NCBI GenBank assembly: GCA_045647785.1
Contig: JAZRMU010000038.1
Location: 1 to 30,699 of the forward strand
Direction of reading: 5' to 3'
DNA: 30,699 nucleotides
Source of the DNA: SIG565 sp045647785
Lineage (GTDB): Bacteria; Bacillota; Clostridia; Oscillospirales; Acutalibacteraceae
The translations under genes and the position numbers were made by a program. The notes beneath the pieces are model-generated. The model ran no database searches, was not told where the DNA came from, and saw nothing but the letters and a program-made list of their open reading frames with translations. Numbering within the stretch: the stretch's first letter is position 1; each line of letters begins with the position of its first letter. Below are positions 16,252-23,548 of this stretch, piece after piece.

Positions 16252-16494
16252 ATGGGACTTGATAAATTCCTAAAGGTTTCCCGCATAATTAAGCGCCGCA
16301 CAATAGCAAACGAAGCGTGCGACGGAGGCCGCGTATCGGTAGGCGGGAAGACCGCCCGCGCCTCGTACGATGTTAAGGTCGGCGATATTATTGAAATTAA
16401 TTTTGGCACCCGCAATGTAAAGATTGAGGTGCTGCGTGTGCAGGAAACGGTTAAAAAGGAAGATAGCGAAAATCTTTATAGAATTATCGAATAG
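16252..16494 (+). CDS. rqcP: S4-domain ribosome quality control protein RqcP (YabO)
   Basis: RqcP/YabO is a small S4 RNA-binding protein that holds the P-site tRNA on stalled 50S subunits so that RqcH can add the Ala tail. From ATG 16252 it has 80 residues: LDKFLKVSRIIKRRTIA, CDGGRVSVGGK and YDVKVGDIIEINFG, which form the full S4 fold with the basic helix. TGGAG lies six bases before the ATG, and an in-frame TTG at 16240 would fall on the ribosome site. It is followed by yabP, as in Bacillus. Confidence 0.93.
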   Translation: MGLDKFLKVSRIIKRRTIANEACDGGRVSVGGKTARASYDVKVGDIIEINFGTRNVKIEVLRVQETVKKEDSENLYRIIE

Positions 16495-16500
16495 CAAAAG

Positions 16501-16535
16501 TATCACCCGCATATTGTTATACGGGTGATATTTTT
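16501..16535 (+). terminator. Terminator hairpin overlapping the yabP ribosome site
   Basis: TATCACCCG (16501-16509) and CGGGTGATA (16522-16530) form a perfect 9-bp stem with a 12-base loop, followed at once by TTTTT and then the yabP ATG at 16536. The 3' arm contains GGGTGA, the only Shine-Dalgarno candidate for yabP. Confidence 0.85.
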
Positions 16536-16802
16536 ATGCTTGAAAATACGGTGGCACACAATATAATTCTTGAAAATCGCCGAAAAATACTGATGAGCGG
16601 TATTAGTGATGTTTTAACCTTTAATGATGACAGCATTGTTGCGGTGAGCTCGAAGGGGGTTGTAACCGTGCGCGGCAACAATCTTAAAATGGGCGGCTTC
16701 AATGCCGATAGGGGCGAGCTCTCCGCAGAGGGGGAAATAGTGGCGGTGGTATATACCGCAGAAAACAAGCAAGGCGGGCTGCTCCACAAGCTTTTCAGGT
16801 AG
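16536..16802 (+). CDS. yabP: Sporulation protein YabP
   Basis: YabP is a small spore-formation protein expressed in the mother cell in Bacillus. The 88-residue protein has the family pattern: NTVAHNIILENRRKILMSGI, then DVLTFNDDSIVAVSSKGVV, then VRGNNLKMGGFNADRGELSAEGEI. It starts directly after the T-tract of a terminator hairpin whose 3' arm holds the ribosome site, so translation and transcription both depend on how that hairpin is passed. yabQ follows after three bases. Confidence 0.92.
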   Translation: MLENTVAHNIILENRRKILMSGISDVLTFNDDSIVAVSSKGVVTVRGNNLKMGGFNADRGELSAEGEIVAVVYTAENKQGGLLHKLFR

Positions 16803-16805
16803 CCT

Positions 16806-17321
16806 ATGTGGGAGTTCAGTAATAATCGCCAGCTGCTCGCGTTTTTAGTGTCTTTGGCACTTGGTCTTGCCTTTTCTGTGGCGTACAGCGTTTTAAGGGC
16901 AATAAGAAAGGCAGTGCGCCATTCGGTAGTTGCTATAAATTTAGAGGATATAATTTTTTGCGAAATTATATCCTTTGTTACTTTTTTGTTTGCTTTGGCG
17001 CTGACCGGCGGCGAGGTGCGCTTTTTTATGCTGCTTGGCATAGGAATTTCCTTTGTGGCATTTCACTTCACGCTGTCTGCCCCACTTGCCAAAGCTTTGA
17101 GTGCGTTTTTAAGGCTGATAATATCGGTGCTTTCAAAAATAAAGCGCTTTATTTTTGCCGTGTTCGGTGTTTTTTGGAAAACAGCGCGTAAAATACTGCT
17201 TAATATAAGTAAAATATTACAAAAAAGCATTAAATATGTAAAAAAGCACTTGAAAGCAGTAGGTGGTTTGGTGTATACTAAAGAAAATAAGCATAAGTCG
17301 AACGCGGCTGAAAAGGTGTAA
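16806..17321 (+). CDS. yabQ: Spore cortex biosynthesis protein YabQ
   Basis: YabQ is a membrane protein needed for spore cortex formation in Bacillus. The 171-residue protein has an N-terminal membrane segment (about 8-30), two or three more around 48-68, 72-95 and 95-125, and a long basic C-terminal tail (Lys-rich from about 125). The N-terminal QLLAFLVSLALGLAFSVAYSVLR is typical of the family. AGGTAG precedes ATG 16806. Its place between yabP and divIC supports the call. Confidence 0.87.
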   Translation: MWEFSNNRQLLAFLVSLALGLAFSVAYSVLRAIRKAVRHSVVAINLEDIIFCEIISFVTFLFALALTGGEVRFFMLLGIGISFVAFHFTLSAPLAKALSAFLRLIISVLSKIKRFIFAVFGVFWKTARKILLNISKILQKSIKYVKKHLKAVGGLVYTKENKHKSNAAEKV

Positions 17322-17326
17322 ACTCT

Positions 17327-17617
17327 ATGAAAAAGAATCAAAAGAAAAAGGGTAGTTTTATATTGCGCTTTGCGGCAATAGCGCTGTCTGTATATATGAT
17401 TTTTTCTCTTTGCACTCTTTGGCAAAAATTGGCAGAGGAGCAGAATTCTTTAGCGCAGCTTGAAAAAATCAAGGCAGAAAAAACTGCGCAGATAGAATAT
17501 CTCTCAAATTTACTCGAAAGCGGAAACGAGAAAAAGATTATCGAAAAGGCTGCGAGAGAGCGTTTGGGCTATGTTTATGCCGATGAACAGATTTTTATCG
17601 ATGTTTCAGGCAACTAG
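17327..17617 (+). CDS. divIC: Septum formation initiator DivIC/FtsB-like
   Basis: DivIC is a single-pass division protein that joins FtsL and DivIB/FtsQ at the septum. The 96-residue protein has a short basic cytoplasmic end, one membrane helix (about 11-31), a coiled-coil (about 33-65) and the EKAARERLGYVYADEQIFID motif of the FtsB/DivIC family. AAAGGTG precedes ATG 17327. Synteny with yabQ and the S1 protein is the same as in Bacillus and Clostridium. Confidence 0.93.
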   Translation: MKKNQKKKGSFILRFAAIALSVYMIFSLCTLWQKLAEEQNSLAQLEKIKAEKTAQIEYLSNLLESGNEKKIIEKAARERLGYVYADEQIFIDVSGN

Positions 17618-17641
17618 GTTTTCAATTTCCAAGGGGGATAT

Positions 17642-18103
17642 TTGGGTCAAATGCAGCTAACGGTAGGTCAAATTGTAGAGGGTAAAATTACAGGAATCAC
17701 TAAATTCGGCGTTTTTGTGGATTTGGGAGATTCCAAAACGGGTATGGTACATATTTCAGAGGTTGCTTCAACCTATGTGAACGAAATTCGCGACCATGTT
17801 AAGGAAAACGATGTTGTTAAAATGAAGGTTTTAAGCATCAGCGATGATGGTAAAATCTCTTTGAGCATAAAACGTGCTTCAGAGCAGAAGCCTGAATTCT
17901 CGCAGCGCTCAAGGGCTCCGAGAGCCGAGCGCCCACAGCAGAAGGTGGACAGCTCCTTTGTTTGGACCGCGAAAAAGAGCGAGGCGGAAACTTTTGAGGA
18001 AATGATGAACCGCTTCAAGCAAACCAGCGAGGAAAAATTTTCCGACCTTAAAAGAAAAAATCCCGATGCAAAGCGCAATAAGCGCGGTGCAGGTGTTAAA
18101 TAA
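17642..18103 (+). CDS. S1 RNA-binding domain protein (YabR-like)
   Basis: This 153-residue protein has one S1/OB fold (LTVGQIVEGKITGITKFGVFVDLG through KISLSIKRA) in its first 75 residues and a basic, probably disordered, C-terminal half. It matches YabR, the S1 protein next to divIC in Bacillus; it likely binds RNA or ribosomes. AAGGGGG at 17631-17637 is well placed for a TTG start at 17642. ATG 17651 is the alternative with a longer spacing. Confidence 0.88.
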   Translation: MGQMQLTVGQIVEGKITGITKFGVFVDLGDSKTGMVHISEVASTYVNEIRDHVKENDVVKMKVLSISDDGKISLSIKRASEQKPEFSQRSRAPRAERPQQKVDSSFVWTAKKSEAETFEEMMNRFKQTSEEKFSDLKRKNPDAKRNKRGAGVK

Positions 18104-18134
18104 GAAAACGATAACATTTAAGGCTTAACTAAAT

Positions 18135-18158
18135 GCCCACGCCCTGCGGGGTGTGGGC
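18135..18158 (+). terminator. Strong GC hairpin between the S1 gene and the fumarase gene
   Basis: GCCCACGCCC (18135-18144) and GGGTGTGGGC (18149-18158) form a 10-bp stem with one G-T pair and a TGCG tetraloop. It is followed by TATTGTG, not a clean T-run, so it may be a weak terminator or an mRNA-stabilising hairpin. Confidence 0.5.
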
Positions 18159-18179
18159 TATTGTGTAGAATGGGGGATT

Positions 18180-19025
18180 ATGGTGCGCGAGATAAATGTT
18201 TCGGTTATAGCGGAGGCTATAAAGACGATGTGCATTGAGGCTAATCTTAATTTGCCGATGTCGCTTGAAAAAAGAATAGCCTCGGCTAAAGACTGTGAAA
18301 GCAGTCCGCTAGCGAGTGAGATAATGTGTGAGCTGTGCCGCAATCTCTCGGTAGCAAGGCAAAATGGACTGCCCATTTGCCAGGATACGGGTATGGCGGT
18401 TGTTTTCCTGAAAATCGGACAGGATGTTCATTTTAGCGGTGGTAATCTTTATGATGCCATTAATGATGGTGTGCGCGCAGGCTACACCGAGGGTCTGCTT
18501 CGCAAATCTATAGTAGCCGACCCGCTAAACCGAGTTAATACAGAGGATAATACTCCTGCCGTAATCCACACCGAGCTGGTCGCGGGAGACAGTGTGCATA
18601 TAACTGTGGCTCCCAAGGGCTTTGGAAGCGAAAATATGAGCGCAATAAAAATGCTTAACCCTGCCGACGGCGAAAATGGTGTTGTTGATTTTGTGCTGGA
18701 AACGGTTAAAAAAGCAGGCGGAAATCCCTGCCCGCCGATAGTTGTGGGCGTTGGTATCGGGAGCGATTTTGAGGGCTCGGCGCTGCTTTCCAAAAAAGCG
18801 CTTTGCCGCGATGTAGACACCCCCAATAAAAACGAATATTACGCTGCACTCGAAAGGCAGCTTTTAGAGAAAATAAATTTACTCGGCATCGGTCCGCAGG
18901 GCTTCGGTGGCAAAACGACCGCCTTGGCTGTTAATATTGAGTATGCCCCAACGCATATTGCGGGGCTGCCGGTAGCGGTTAATATCGGATGCCATGTAAC
19001 GAGGCATATAAGTAAGGAGATATAA
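18180..19025 (+). CDS. fumA: Class I fumarate hydratase, alpha subunit
   Basis: This is the alpha subunit of the two-part, [4Fe-4S]-dependent fumarase/tartrate dehydratase family, which interconverts fumarate and malate. The 281-residue length is complete. Three conserved Cys can ligate the cluster: GLPICQDTG (Cys67), GNPCPP (Cys184) and NIGCH (Cys271). GGGGGA precedes ATG 18180; a GTG at 18183 or 18153 is possible. The beta subunit that normally follows is absent: the next gene, starting immediately after the stop, is an RNA methyltransferase. Confidence 0.9.
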   Translation: MVREINVSVIAEAIKTMCIEANLNLPMSLEKRIASAKDCESSPLASEIMCELCRNLSVARQNGLPICQDTGMAVVFLKIGQDVHFSGGNLYDAINDGVRAGYTEGLLRKSIVADPLNRVNTEDNTPAVIHTELVAGDSVHITVAPKGFGSENMSAIKMLNPADGENGVVDFVLETVKKAGGNPCPPIVVGVGIGSDFEGSALLSKKALCRDVDTPNKNEYYAALERQLLEKINLLGIGPQGFGGKTTALAVNIEYAPTHIAGLPVAVNIGCHVTRHISKEI

Positions 19026-20141
19026 ATGAAGCTTAATTTTGTTGCCCCCTGTCTTTTTGGCATTGAGGGGATTCTGGCTGATGAGCTGCGCCGAATGGGC
19101 GTTGAAAATGTTGTTGCTGAAAATGGCAGAGTGCTTTTTTCGGGAGATGAGGCAACCCTCGCGAGAGTTAATATAAACACCCGCTACGCCGAGCGTGTTT
19201 TAATAAATGTGGGAGAATTTCGTGCCACATCCTTCACCGACCTTTTCGAGGGAACAAAGGCGCTGCCTTGGGAGAATTTTATAGGCAGGGATGATGCCTT
19301 CCCCGTGAATGGGCATAGCCTTAATTCACAGCTTTTCAGTATACCCGACTGTCAGTCGATAATTAAAAAGGCGATTGTTGAGAGGCTGAAATCGAAATAT
19401 AATATCAGCTGGTTCAGCGAAACCGGAAGTGAATACAGGGTGCGTTTTTCAATTATGAAGGATGTAGTAACCCTTATGATAGATACCTCCGGAGAGGGGC
19501 TTCATAAGCGTGGCTATCGCCGCATTTCAAACGATGCCCCCTTAAAGGAAACTCTTGCTGCAGCTATGTGCGACACGGCGAGAATTTATCCCGACACTAA
19601 AATTTATGACCCGTTTTGCGGTTCGGGCACAATTCTTATCGAGGCGGCTATGCATGCAGCGCATATAGCCCCCGGTATCGGACGCTTCTTTGCGGCTGAA
19701 AAATTCGGCTTTATTCCTGATAAGGTGTGGCGCGAGGAGCGCACTGCTGCGCTCGATAGCATACGCCATAATATCGATTTTGAGGCTTATGGCTTCGATA
19801 TAGACCCGGCTTGTGTTGAACTCACTATGGCTAATGCAAAAAAGGTGGGCGTCCAGCGTTATATTAAAACTGCCGTTCGAGATATCAAGGATTTCACATT
19901 GGGGGAGGGCAGAGCCCTTGTTATTACCAACCCACCCTATGGTGAAAGGCTTCTCGATATTAAGGCTGCCGAGGAAATTTACAGCACCATGGGTAAGGTG
20001 TTCGAAAAGGCAGAGGGTAAAAAATATTATGTTATAAGCCCGCACGATGAGTTTGAGCGCATCTTTGGCAGAGCTGCCGATAAGCGCCGAAAGCTCTATA
20101 ACGGAATGATAAAATGCCAGCTGTTTATGTATTTTAAATAA
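19026..20141 (+). CDS. THUMP-domain class I SAM-dependent rRNA methyltransferase (RlmL/YpsC-like)
   Basis: The 371-residue protein begins with a ferredoxin-like/THUMP region (MKLNFVAPCLFGIEGILADEL) that binds RNA, then an RFSIMKDVVTL and GEGLHKRGYR segment. The Rossmann methyltransferase domain follows, with DPFCGSGTILIEAA (DPFCGSGT 195-202) and the catalytic NPPYGERL (302-309). This is the pattern of 23S rRNA m2G methyltransferases. Only the methyltransferase half of E. coli RlmL is present; the RlmK half is missing, as in Firmicutes. ATG 19026 abuts the fumarase stop, with AAGGAG inside the fumarase end. Confidence 0.92.
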   Translation: MKLNFVAPCLFGIEGILADELRRMGVENVVAENGRVLFSGDEATLARVNINTRYAERVLINVGEFRATSFTDLFEGTKALPWENFIGRDDAFPVNGHSLNSQLFSIPDCQSIIKKAIVERLKSKYNISWFSETGSEYRVRFSIMKDVVTLMIDTSGEGLHKRGYRRISNDAPLKETLAAAMCDTARIYPDTKIYDPFCGSGTILIEAAMHAAHIAPGIGRFFAAEKFGFIPDKVWREERTAALDSIRHNIDFEAYGFDIDPACVELTMANAKKVGVQRYIKTAVRDIKDFTLGEGRALVITNPPYGERLLDIKAAEEIYSTMGKVFEKAEGKKYYVISPHDEFERIFGRAADKRRKLYNGMIKCQLFMYFK

Positions 20142-20154
20142 AGGAAAAGTGGAA

Positions 20155-21042
20155 ATGAGATATGTTTTTATAATCAACCCTACCGCTGGTAAGGGTAACG
20201 GCACATCACTTATCCCTGAAATTGAAAATGCTCTAAAGGGCGAGAATTATAAAATATATGTAACCGAAAAAAGCAGCGAGGGTACTCAAATTGCCCGCAG
20301 AGAGGCCGAGTCGGGTGAACAAATAAGAATGTTTGCTTGCGGAGGCGAGGGCACCGGCTTTGAGGTTATCAACGGCATTGTGGGCTATGATAATGTTGCC
20401 TTTGGCGTTGTTCCCTGCGGCTCGGCAAACGACTTTCTCAAAAGCTTCGGCGATAAAAAGCGGTTTTTCGATATCGGGGCTCAAATATCAGGCGAGGAAA
20501 TAGATATCGATTTAATTAAAGCCAATGATTATTACTGTATAAACTGCTGCTCGGTCGGTATGGATGCCATTGTTGCCGACGGGATGCGACTTTTCAAGCG
20601 ACTTCCGCTTATTAGCGGCAGTGTGGCATATAAGCTGTCCTTGCTCAAGACTTTTCTTGGTAAAATCGGTCTCAAGCTTAAGATAACTATTGATGGCGCG
20701 CAAACTGCAGTGCACGATTATCTCTTTGCCGTCTGCGCTAACGGACCTATCTACGGCGGCGGCTTCAAGGCGGCGCCCAATGCTGTTCCGTTTGATGGTA
20801 TACTCGATTATGTTATTATAAACCCCGTTTCCAAGCTTAAAATACCCTCGCTCGTTAAGGTCTATGAGCAGGGTAGACACGAGGGGCTTGACATTTGCTC
20901 AATGGGCAAATGCAAATGTATGGAAATTGAATCTGAAAATGAAATGCCGGTTAATCTTGACGGTGAGCTTGTTCATCTTAAAAAGGTAAGGTTTTCGATT
21001 GCCGAAAAGGCGCTTCGTTTCATCGTTCCGAAGGAAAATTAA
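20155..21042 (+). CDS. Diacylglycerol/lipid kinase family protein (DagK/YegS-like)
   Basis: This 295-residue protein has the lipid kinase layout: FIINPTAGKGNG at the N-terminus, ACGGEGTGFEVING (residues 61-74) and VVPCGSANDFLKSFG for ATP binding, and a C-terminal VNLDGELV. Such enzymes phosphorylate diacylglycerol or related lipids at the membrane. The family's GGDGT loop reads GGEGT here, a conservative but unusual change at a key residue. AAAGGA before ATG 20155 decides the start over GTG 20149. It lies 13 bases after the methyltransferase stop. Confidence 0.88.
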   Translation: MRYVFIINPTAGKGNGTSLIPEIENALKGENYKIYVTEKSSEGTQIARREAESGEQIRMFACGGEGTGFEVINGIVGYDNVAFGVVPCGSANDFLKSFGDKKRFFDIGAQISGEEIDIDLIKANDYYCINCCSVGMDAIVADGMRLFKRLPLISGSVAYKLSLLKTFLGKIGLKLKITIDGAQTAVHDYLFAVCANGPIYGGGFKAAPNAVPFDGILDYVIINPVSKLKIPSLVKVYEQGRHEGLDICSMGKCKCMEIESENEMPVNLDGELVHLKKVRFSIAEKALRFIVPKEN

Positions 21043-21071
21043 TAAGTAATTGCTAATTTTTAGCAGTTTGC

Positions 21072-21099
21072 TTGATTTTTAGTAAATTTTGGTTACAAT
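21072..21099 (+). promoter_or_regulatory. Sigma-A type promoter for groES-groEL
   Basis: TTGATT (21072-21077), a 16-base spacer and TACAAT (21094-21099) lie 36 bases before the groES ATG. No CIRCE inverted repeat is present; the only palindrome is TGCTAA/TTAGCA at 21051-21065, upstream of the promoter. Confidence 0.65.
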
Positions 21100-21134
21100 A
21101 TTAAATATATTAAACTTGTAAGGAGGAATTTTTT

Positions 21135-21419
21135 ATGACTATAAAGCCGTTAGCCGACAGGGTTGTAACAAAGCTTTGTGAAGCAGAGGAAACAACTAAA
21201 AGCGGCATTATTTTAGCCGCAGCTGCTAAAGAAAAGCCCCAGATTGCCGAGGTTGTAGCAGTAGGTCCCGGCGGACTTGTTGACGGTAATGAGGTTGTTA
21301 TGACCGTTAAGGTTGGCGACCGCGTGCTGGTGGGTAAGTATGCAGGTAACGAGGTTAAGGTTGATGGAGTAGAATACTCCATTATCCGTCAGTCAGATAT
21401 TCTGGCTATTGTTGAATAA
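21135..21419 (+). CDS. groES: Co-chaperonin GroES
   Basis: The 94-residue GroES forms the heptameric lid of GroEL. MTIKPLADRVVTK, the mobile loop TTKSGIILAAAAKEKPQ and the GEVVAVGPG-like IAEVVAVGPGG are present. The mobile loop reads IILAAAA instead of the common IVLPDTA. AAGGAGG precedes ATG 21135. groEL follows after 18 bases. Confidence 0.97.
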   Translation: MTIKPLADRVVTKLCEAEETTKSGIILAAAAKEKPQIAEVVAVGPGGLVDGNEVVMTVKVGDRVLVGKYAGNEVKVDGVEYSIIRQSDILAIVE

Positions 21420-21437
21420 TTGTGAGGTGTAGTTATT

Positions 21438-23069
21438 ATGGCTAAAAATATTATTTTTGGCGAGGATGCCCGTAAGGCACTCCAAGCAGGCGTTGATAAG
21501 CTTGCCGATGCCGTTAAGGTAACACTCGGTCCTAAAGGCAGAAATGTTGTGCTCGATAAAAAATTCGGCTCGCCCCTTATTACTAATGACGGCGTTACTA
21601 TAGCCAAGGAAATCGAGCTTGAGGATGCCTTTGAAAATATGGGCGCGCAGCTTGTTAAGGAGGTATCGGTTAAAACTAACGATGCCGCAGGCGACGGTAC
21701 AACAACCGCCACCGTGCTAGCTCAAGCACTTATTAACGACGGAATGAAGAATGTCGCAGCAGGCGCTAATCCCATGGTTGTTAAAAAGGGTATTTCGGCG
21801 GCTGTAGAGGCTGCAATGCACGCCGTTTCAGCTAATTCGCAAAAGGTAACAGGCAGCGAGGATATCGCCCGTGTTGCCACCGTTTCGGCAGGCGATGAAT
21901 ATATCGGTCGCCTTATTGCCGAGGCTATGGAAAAGGTGAGCGCCGACGGTGTTATAACTGTTGAAGAATCCAAGACCGCCGAAACCTACACAGAGGTTGT
22001 CGATGGTATGCAGTTCGACCGCGGATATCTTTCTCCCTATCTTGTAACCGATACCGATAAGATGGAGGCGGTGCTCGATGACCCGCTTATCCTTATTACC
22101 GATAAGAAAATCACCAATATTCAAGAGCTTCTTCCGCTTCTTGAGCAGATTGTGGCAGCAGGCAAAAAGCTGTTCATAATTGCCGAGGATATTGAAAACG
22201 AGGCGCTTTCCACATTGGTTCTTAATAAGCTTCGCGGCACCTTCACCTGCGTTGCCGTTAAAGCCCCCGGCTTTGGCGACCGCAGAAAGGAAATGCTGCG
22301 CGATATTGCCATTTTAACCGGCGGTGAGGTCATTACCGAGGAGCTGGGTCTAGAGCTTCGCGATGCTACAATCGAGCTGCTTGGTCGTGCGCGTCAGGTT
22401 AAGGTAGGCAAAGAAAACACCATTATTGTTGACGGTGTCGGCGTGCCCGAGGAAATTAGCGCTCGCATTAATCAGATTAAGGCACAAATCGAAACCTCTA
22501 CCTCCGATTTCGACCGTGAAAAGCTGCAGGAGCGCCTTGCAAAGCTTGCGGGCGGTGTAGCTGTTGTTCGCGTTGGCGCTGCAACCGAAATCGAAATGAA
22601 GGAGAAAAAGCTCCGCATTGAGGACGCTCTTGCTGCTACCAAGGCAGCCGTTGAGGAGGGCATTGTTGCAGGCGGCGGTGTAGCATTGCTTAATGCAATT
22701 CCTGCCGTTGAGGCTCTGCTCGATACCACCGAGGGCGACCAGAAAACAGGTGTGCAAATCGTGCTCAAGGCACTTGAGGCTCCTATTCGTCAGATTGCGC
22801 TTAACGCAGGTCTTGAGGGCAGCGTTATTGTTCAGAACATCAAGGCATCGGGTAAAACAAACTATGGCTTCGATGCTTATAATGAAAGCTATACCGATAT
22901 GATTGAGGCAGGTATTGTGGACCCCACAAAGGTTACCCGTTCAGCGCTTCAGAATGCTGCGAGCGTAGCCGCAATGGTGCTCACAACCGAAACCTTGGTT
23001 GCCGATAAGCCCGAAGACGCCGCAGCTGCCAATGCTGCAGCCGCTGCCGCAGCAGGTGGAATGTATTAA
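21438..23069 (+). CDS. groEL: Chaperonin GroEL
   Basis: This 543-residue 60-kDa chaperonin folds proteins in an ATP-driven double ring. The sequence is intact, with VTLGPKGRNVVLDKKFG, the ATP-binding GDGTTTATVLA, and the equatorial GGGVALLNA and LNAGLEGSVIV segments. The C-terminus is Ala-rich and ends GGMY in place of the usual GGM repeats. GTGAGGTG lies before ATG 21438. A terminator follows at 23083. Confidence 0.98.
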   Translation: MAKNIIFGEDARKALQAGVDKLADAVKVTLGPKGRNVVLDKKFGSPLITNDGVTIAKEIELEDAFENMGAQLVKEVSVKTNDAAGDGTTTATVLAQALINDGMKNVAAGANPMVVKKGISAAVEAAMHAVSANSQKVTGSEDIARVATVSAGDEYIGRLIAEAMEKVSADGVITVEESKTAETYTEVVDGMQFDRGYLSPYLVTDTDKMEAVLDDPLILITDKKITNIQELLPLLEQIVAAGKKLFIIAEDIENEALSTLVLNKLRGTFTCVAVKAPGFGDRRKEMLRDIAILTGGEVITEELGLELRDATIELLGRARQVKVGKENTIIVDGVGVPEEISARINQIKAQIETSTSDFDREKLQERLAKLAGGVAVVRVGAATEIEMKEKKLRIEDALAATKAAVEEGIVAGGGVALLNAIPAVEALLDTTEGDQKTGVQIVLKALEAPIRQIALNAGLEGSVIVQNIKASGKTNYGFDAYNESYTDMIEAGIVDPTKVTRSALQNAASVAAMVLTTETLVADKPEDAAAANAAAAAAAGGMY

Positions 23070-23082
23070 TGAAATAAAATTA

Positions 23083-23112
23083 TGGGGTGCGAAAATGCAC
23101 CCCGTATTTTTT
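23083..23112 (+). terminator. Intrinsic terminator of groESL
   Basis: GGGGTGC (23084-23090) and GCACCCC (23097-23103) form a 7-bp stem with a GAAAAT loop, then GTATTTTTTAT. It ends 12 bases before the rplU -35. Confidence 0.9.
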
Positions 23113-23123
23113 ATAAAAAACTC

Positions 23124-23152
23124 TTGACATTCTATCGGTTTAGTAGTAGAAT
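23124..23152 (+). promoter_or_regulatory. Strong sigma-A promoter for rplU-prp-rpmA
   Basis: A perfect TTGACA (23124-23129), a 17-base spacer and TAGAAT (23147-23152) form the best consensus promoter in the window, about 88 bases upstream of the rplU ATG. Confidence 0.88.
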
Positions 23153-23154
23153 GG

Positions 23155-23239
23155 TAGAGCCGCATATTGTGGGTCTATAAAGTTATGCCTTGGCATACGC
23201 CCTCCGTAGCGAGACTGAATTAAGGCAGGTGCGATAAAA
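23155..23239 (+). promoter_or_regulatory. Ribosomal protein L21 leader (autoregulatory mRNA element)
   Basis: The transcript leader before rplU contains AGAGCCGCA, a TTGTGGGTCT segment, a TATGCC/GGCATA hairpin, and a terminal GACTGAATTAAGGCAGGTGC block next to the ATG, where AAGGCAGGTG includes the ribosome site. This placement and the GAGACTGAATTAAGGCAGGTGC ending match my recollection of the Firmicutes L21 leader family, which is thought to let L21 control its own operon. The assignment is by recall, not alignment. Confidence 0.6.
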
Positions 23240-23545
23240 ATGTACGCAATTATCGAAACAGGCGGTAAGCAGTACCGCGTTCAGCCCGGCGATGTTATCT
23301 ATGTAGAGAAGCTCGGCGCTGAAGCTGAAGAAGAAGTAATCTTCGATAAGGTTGTTGCTGTTAAGAACACAACTTTAAAGGTTGGCAAACCTTACGTAAA
23401 GGATGCTGTTGTTAAGGGTACCGTAATGAAGAACGGTAAGGGCAAGAAGGTAACAGTATTTACCTACAAGCCGAAAAAGGGCAGCGCGCGTAAGATGGGC
23501 CACAGACAGCCCTATACCAAGGTACAGATTAACGAAATCGGTTAA
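23240..23545 (+). CDS. rplU: 50S ribosomal protein L21
   Basis: L21 binds 23S rRNA in the large subunit. The 101-residue length is standard, with MYAIIETGGKQYRVQPGDVI at the N-terminus and the basic KKVTVFTYKPKKG and RKMGHRQPYTKVQI at the end. It is the first gene of rplU-prp-rpmA and is preceded by the structured leader. prp starts three bases after its stop. Confidence 0.98.
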   Translation: MYAIIETGGKQYRVQPGDVIYVEKLGAEAEEEVIFDKVVAVKNTTLKVGKPYVKDAVVKGTVMKNGKGKKVTVFTYKPKKGSARKMGHRQPYTKVQINEIG

Positions 23546-23548
23546 TTT

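Noticed and set aside
21051..21065. CIRCE element before groES
   Set aside because: The palindrome lacks the TTAGCACTC-N9-GAGTGCTAA form and lies upstream of the promoter with half-sites in reverse order.
22350..22757. Minus-strand open frame of 135 codons within groEL
   Set aside because: It is an antisense shadow of a highly conserved gene, with unlikely composition.
23147..23240. tRNA gene suggested by GGTAGAGC
   Set aside because: No acceptor stem, T-arm or anticodon arm can be drawn; the stretch fits an L21 leader better.
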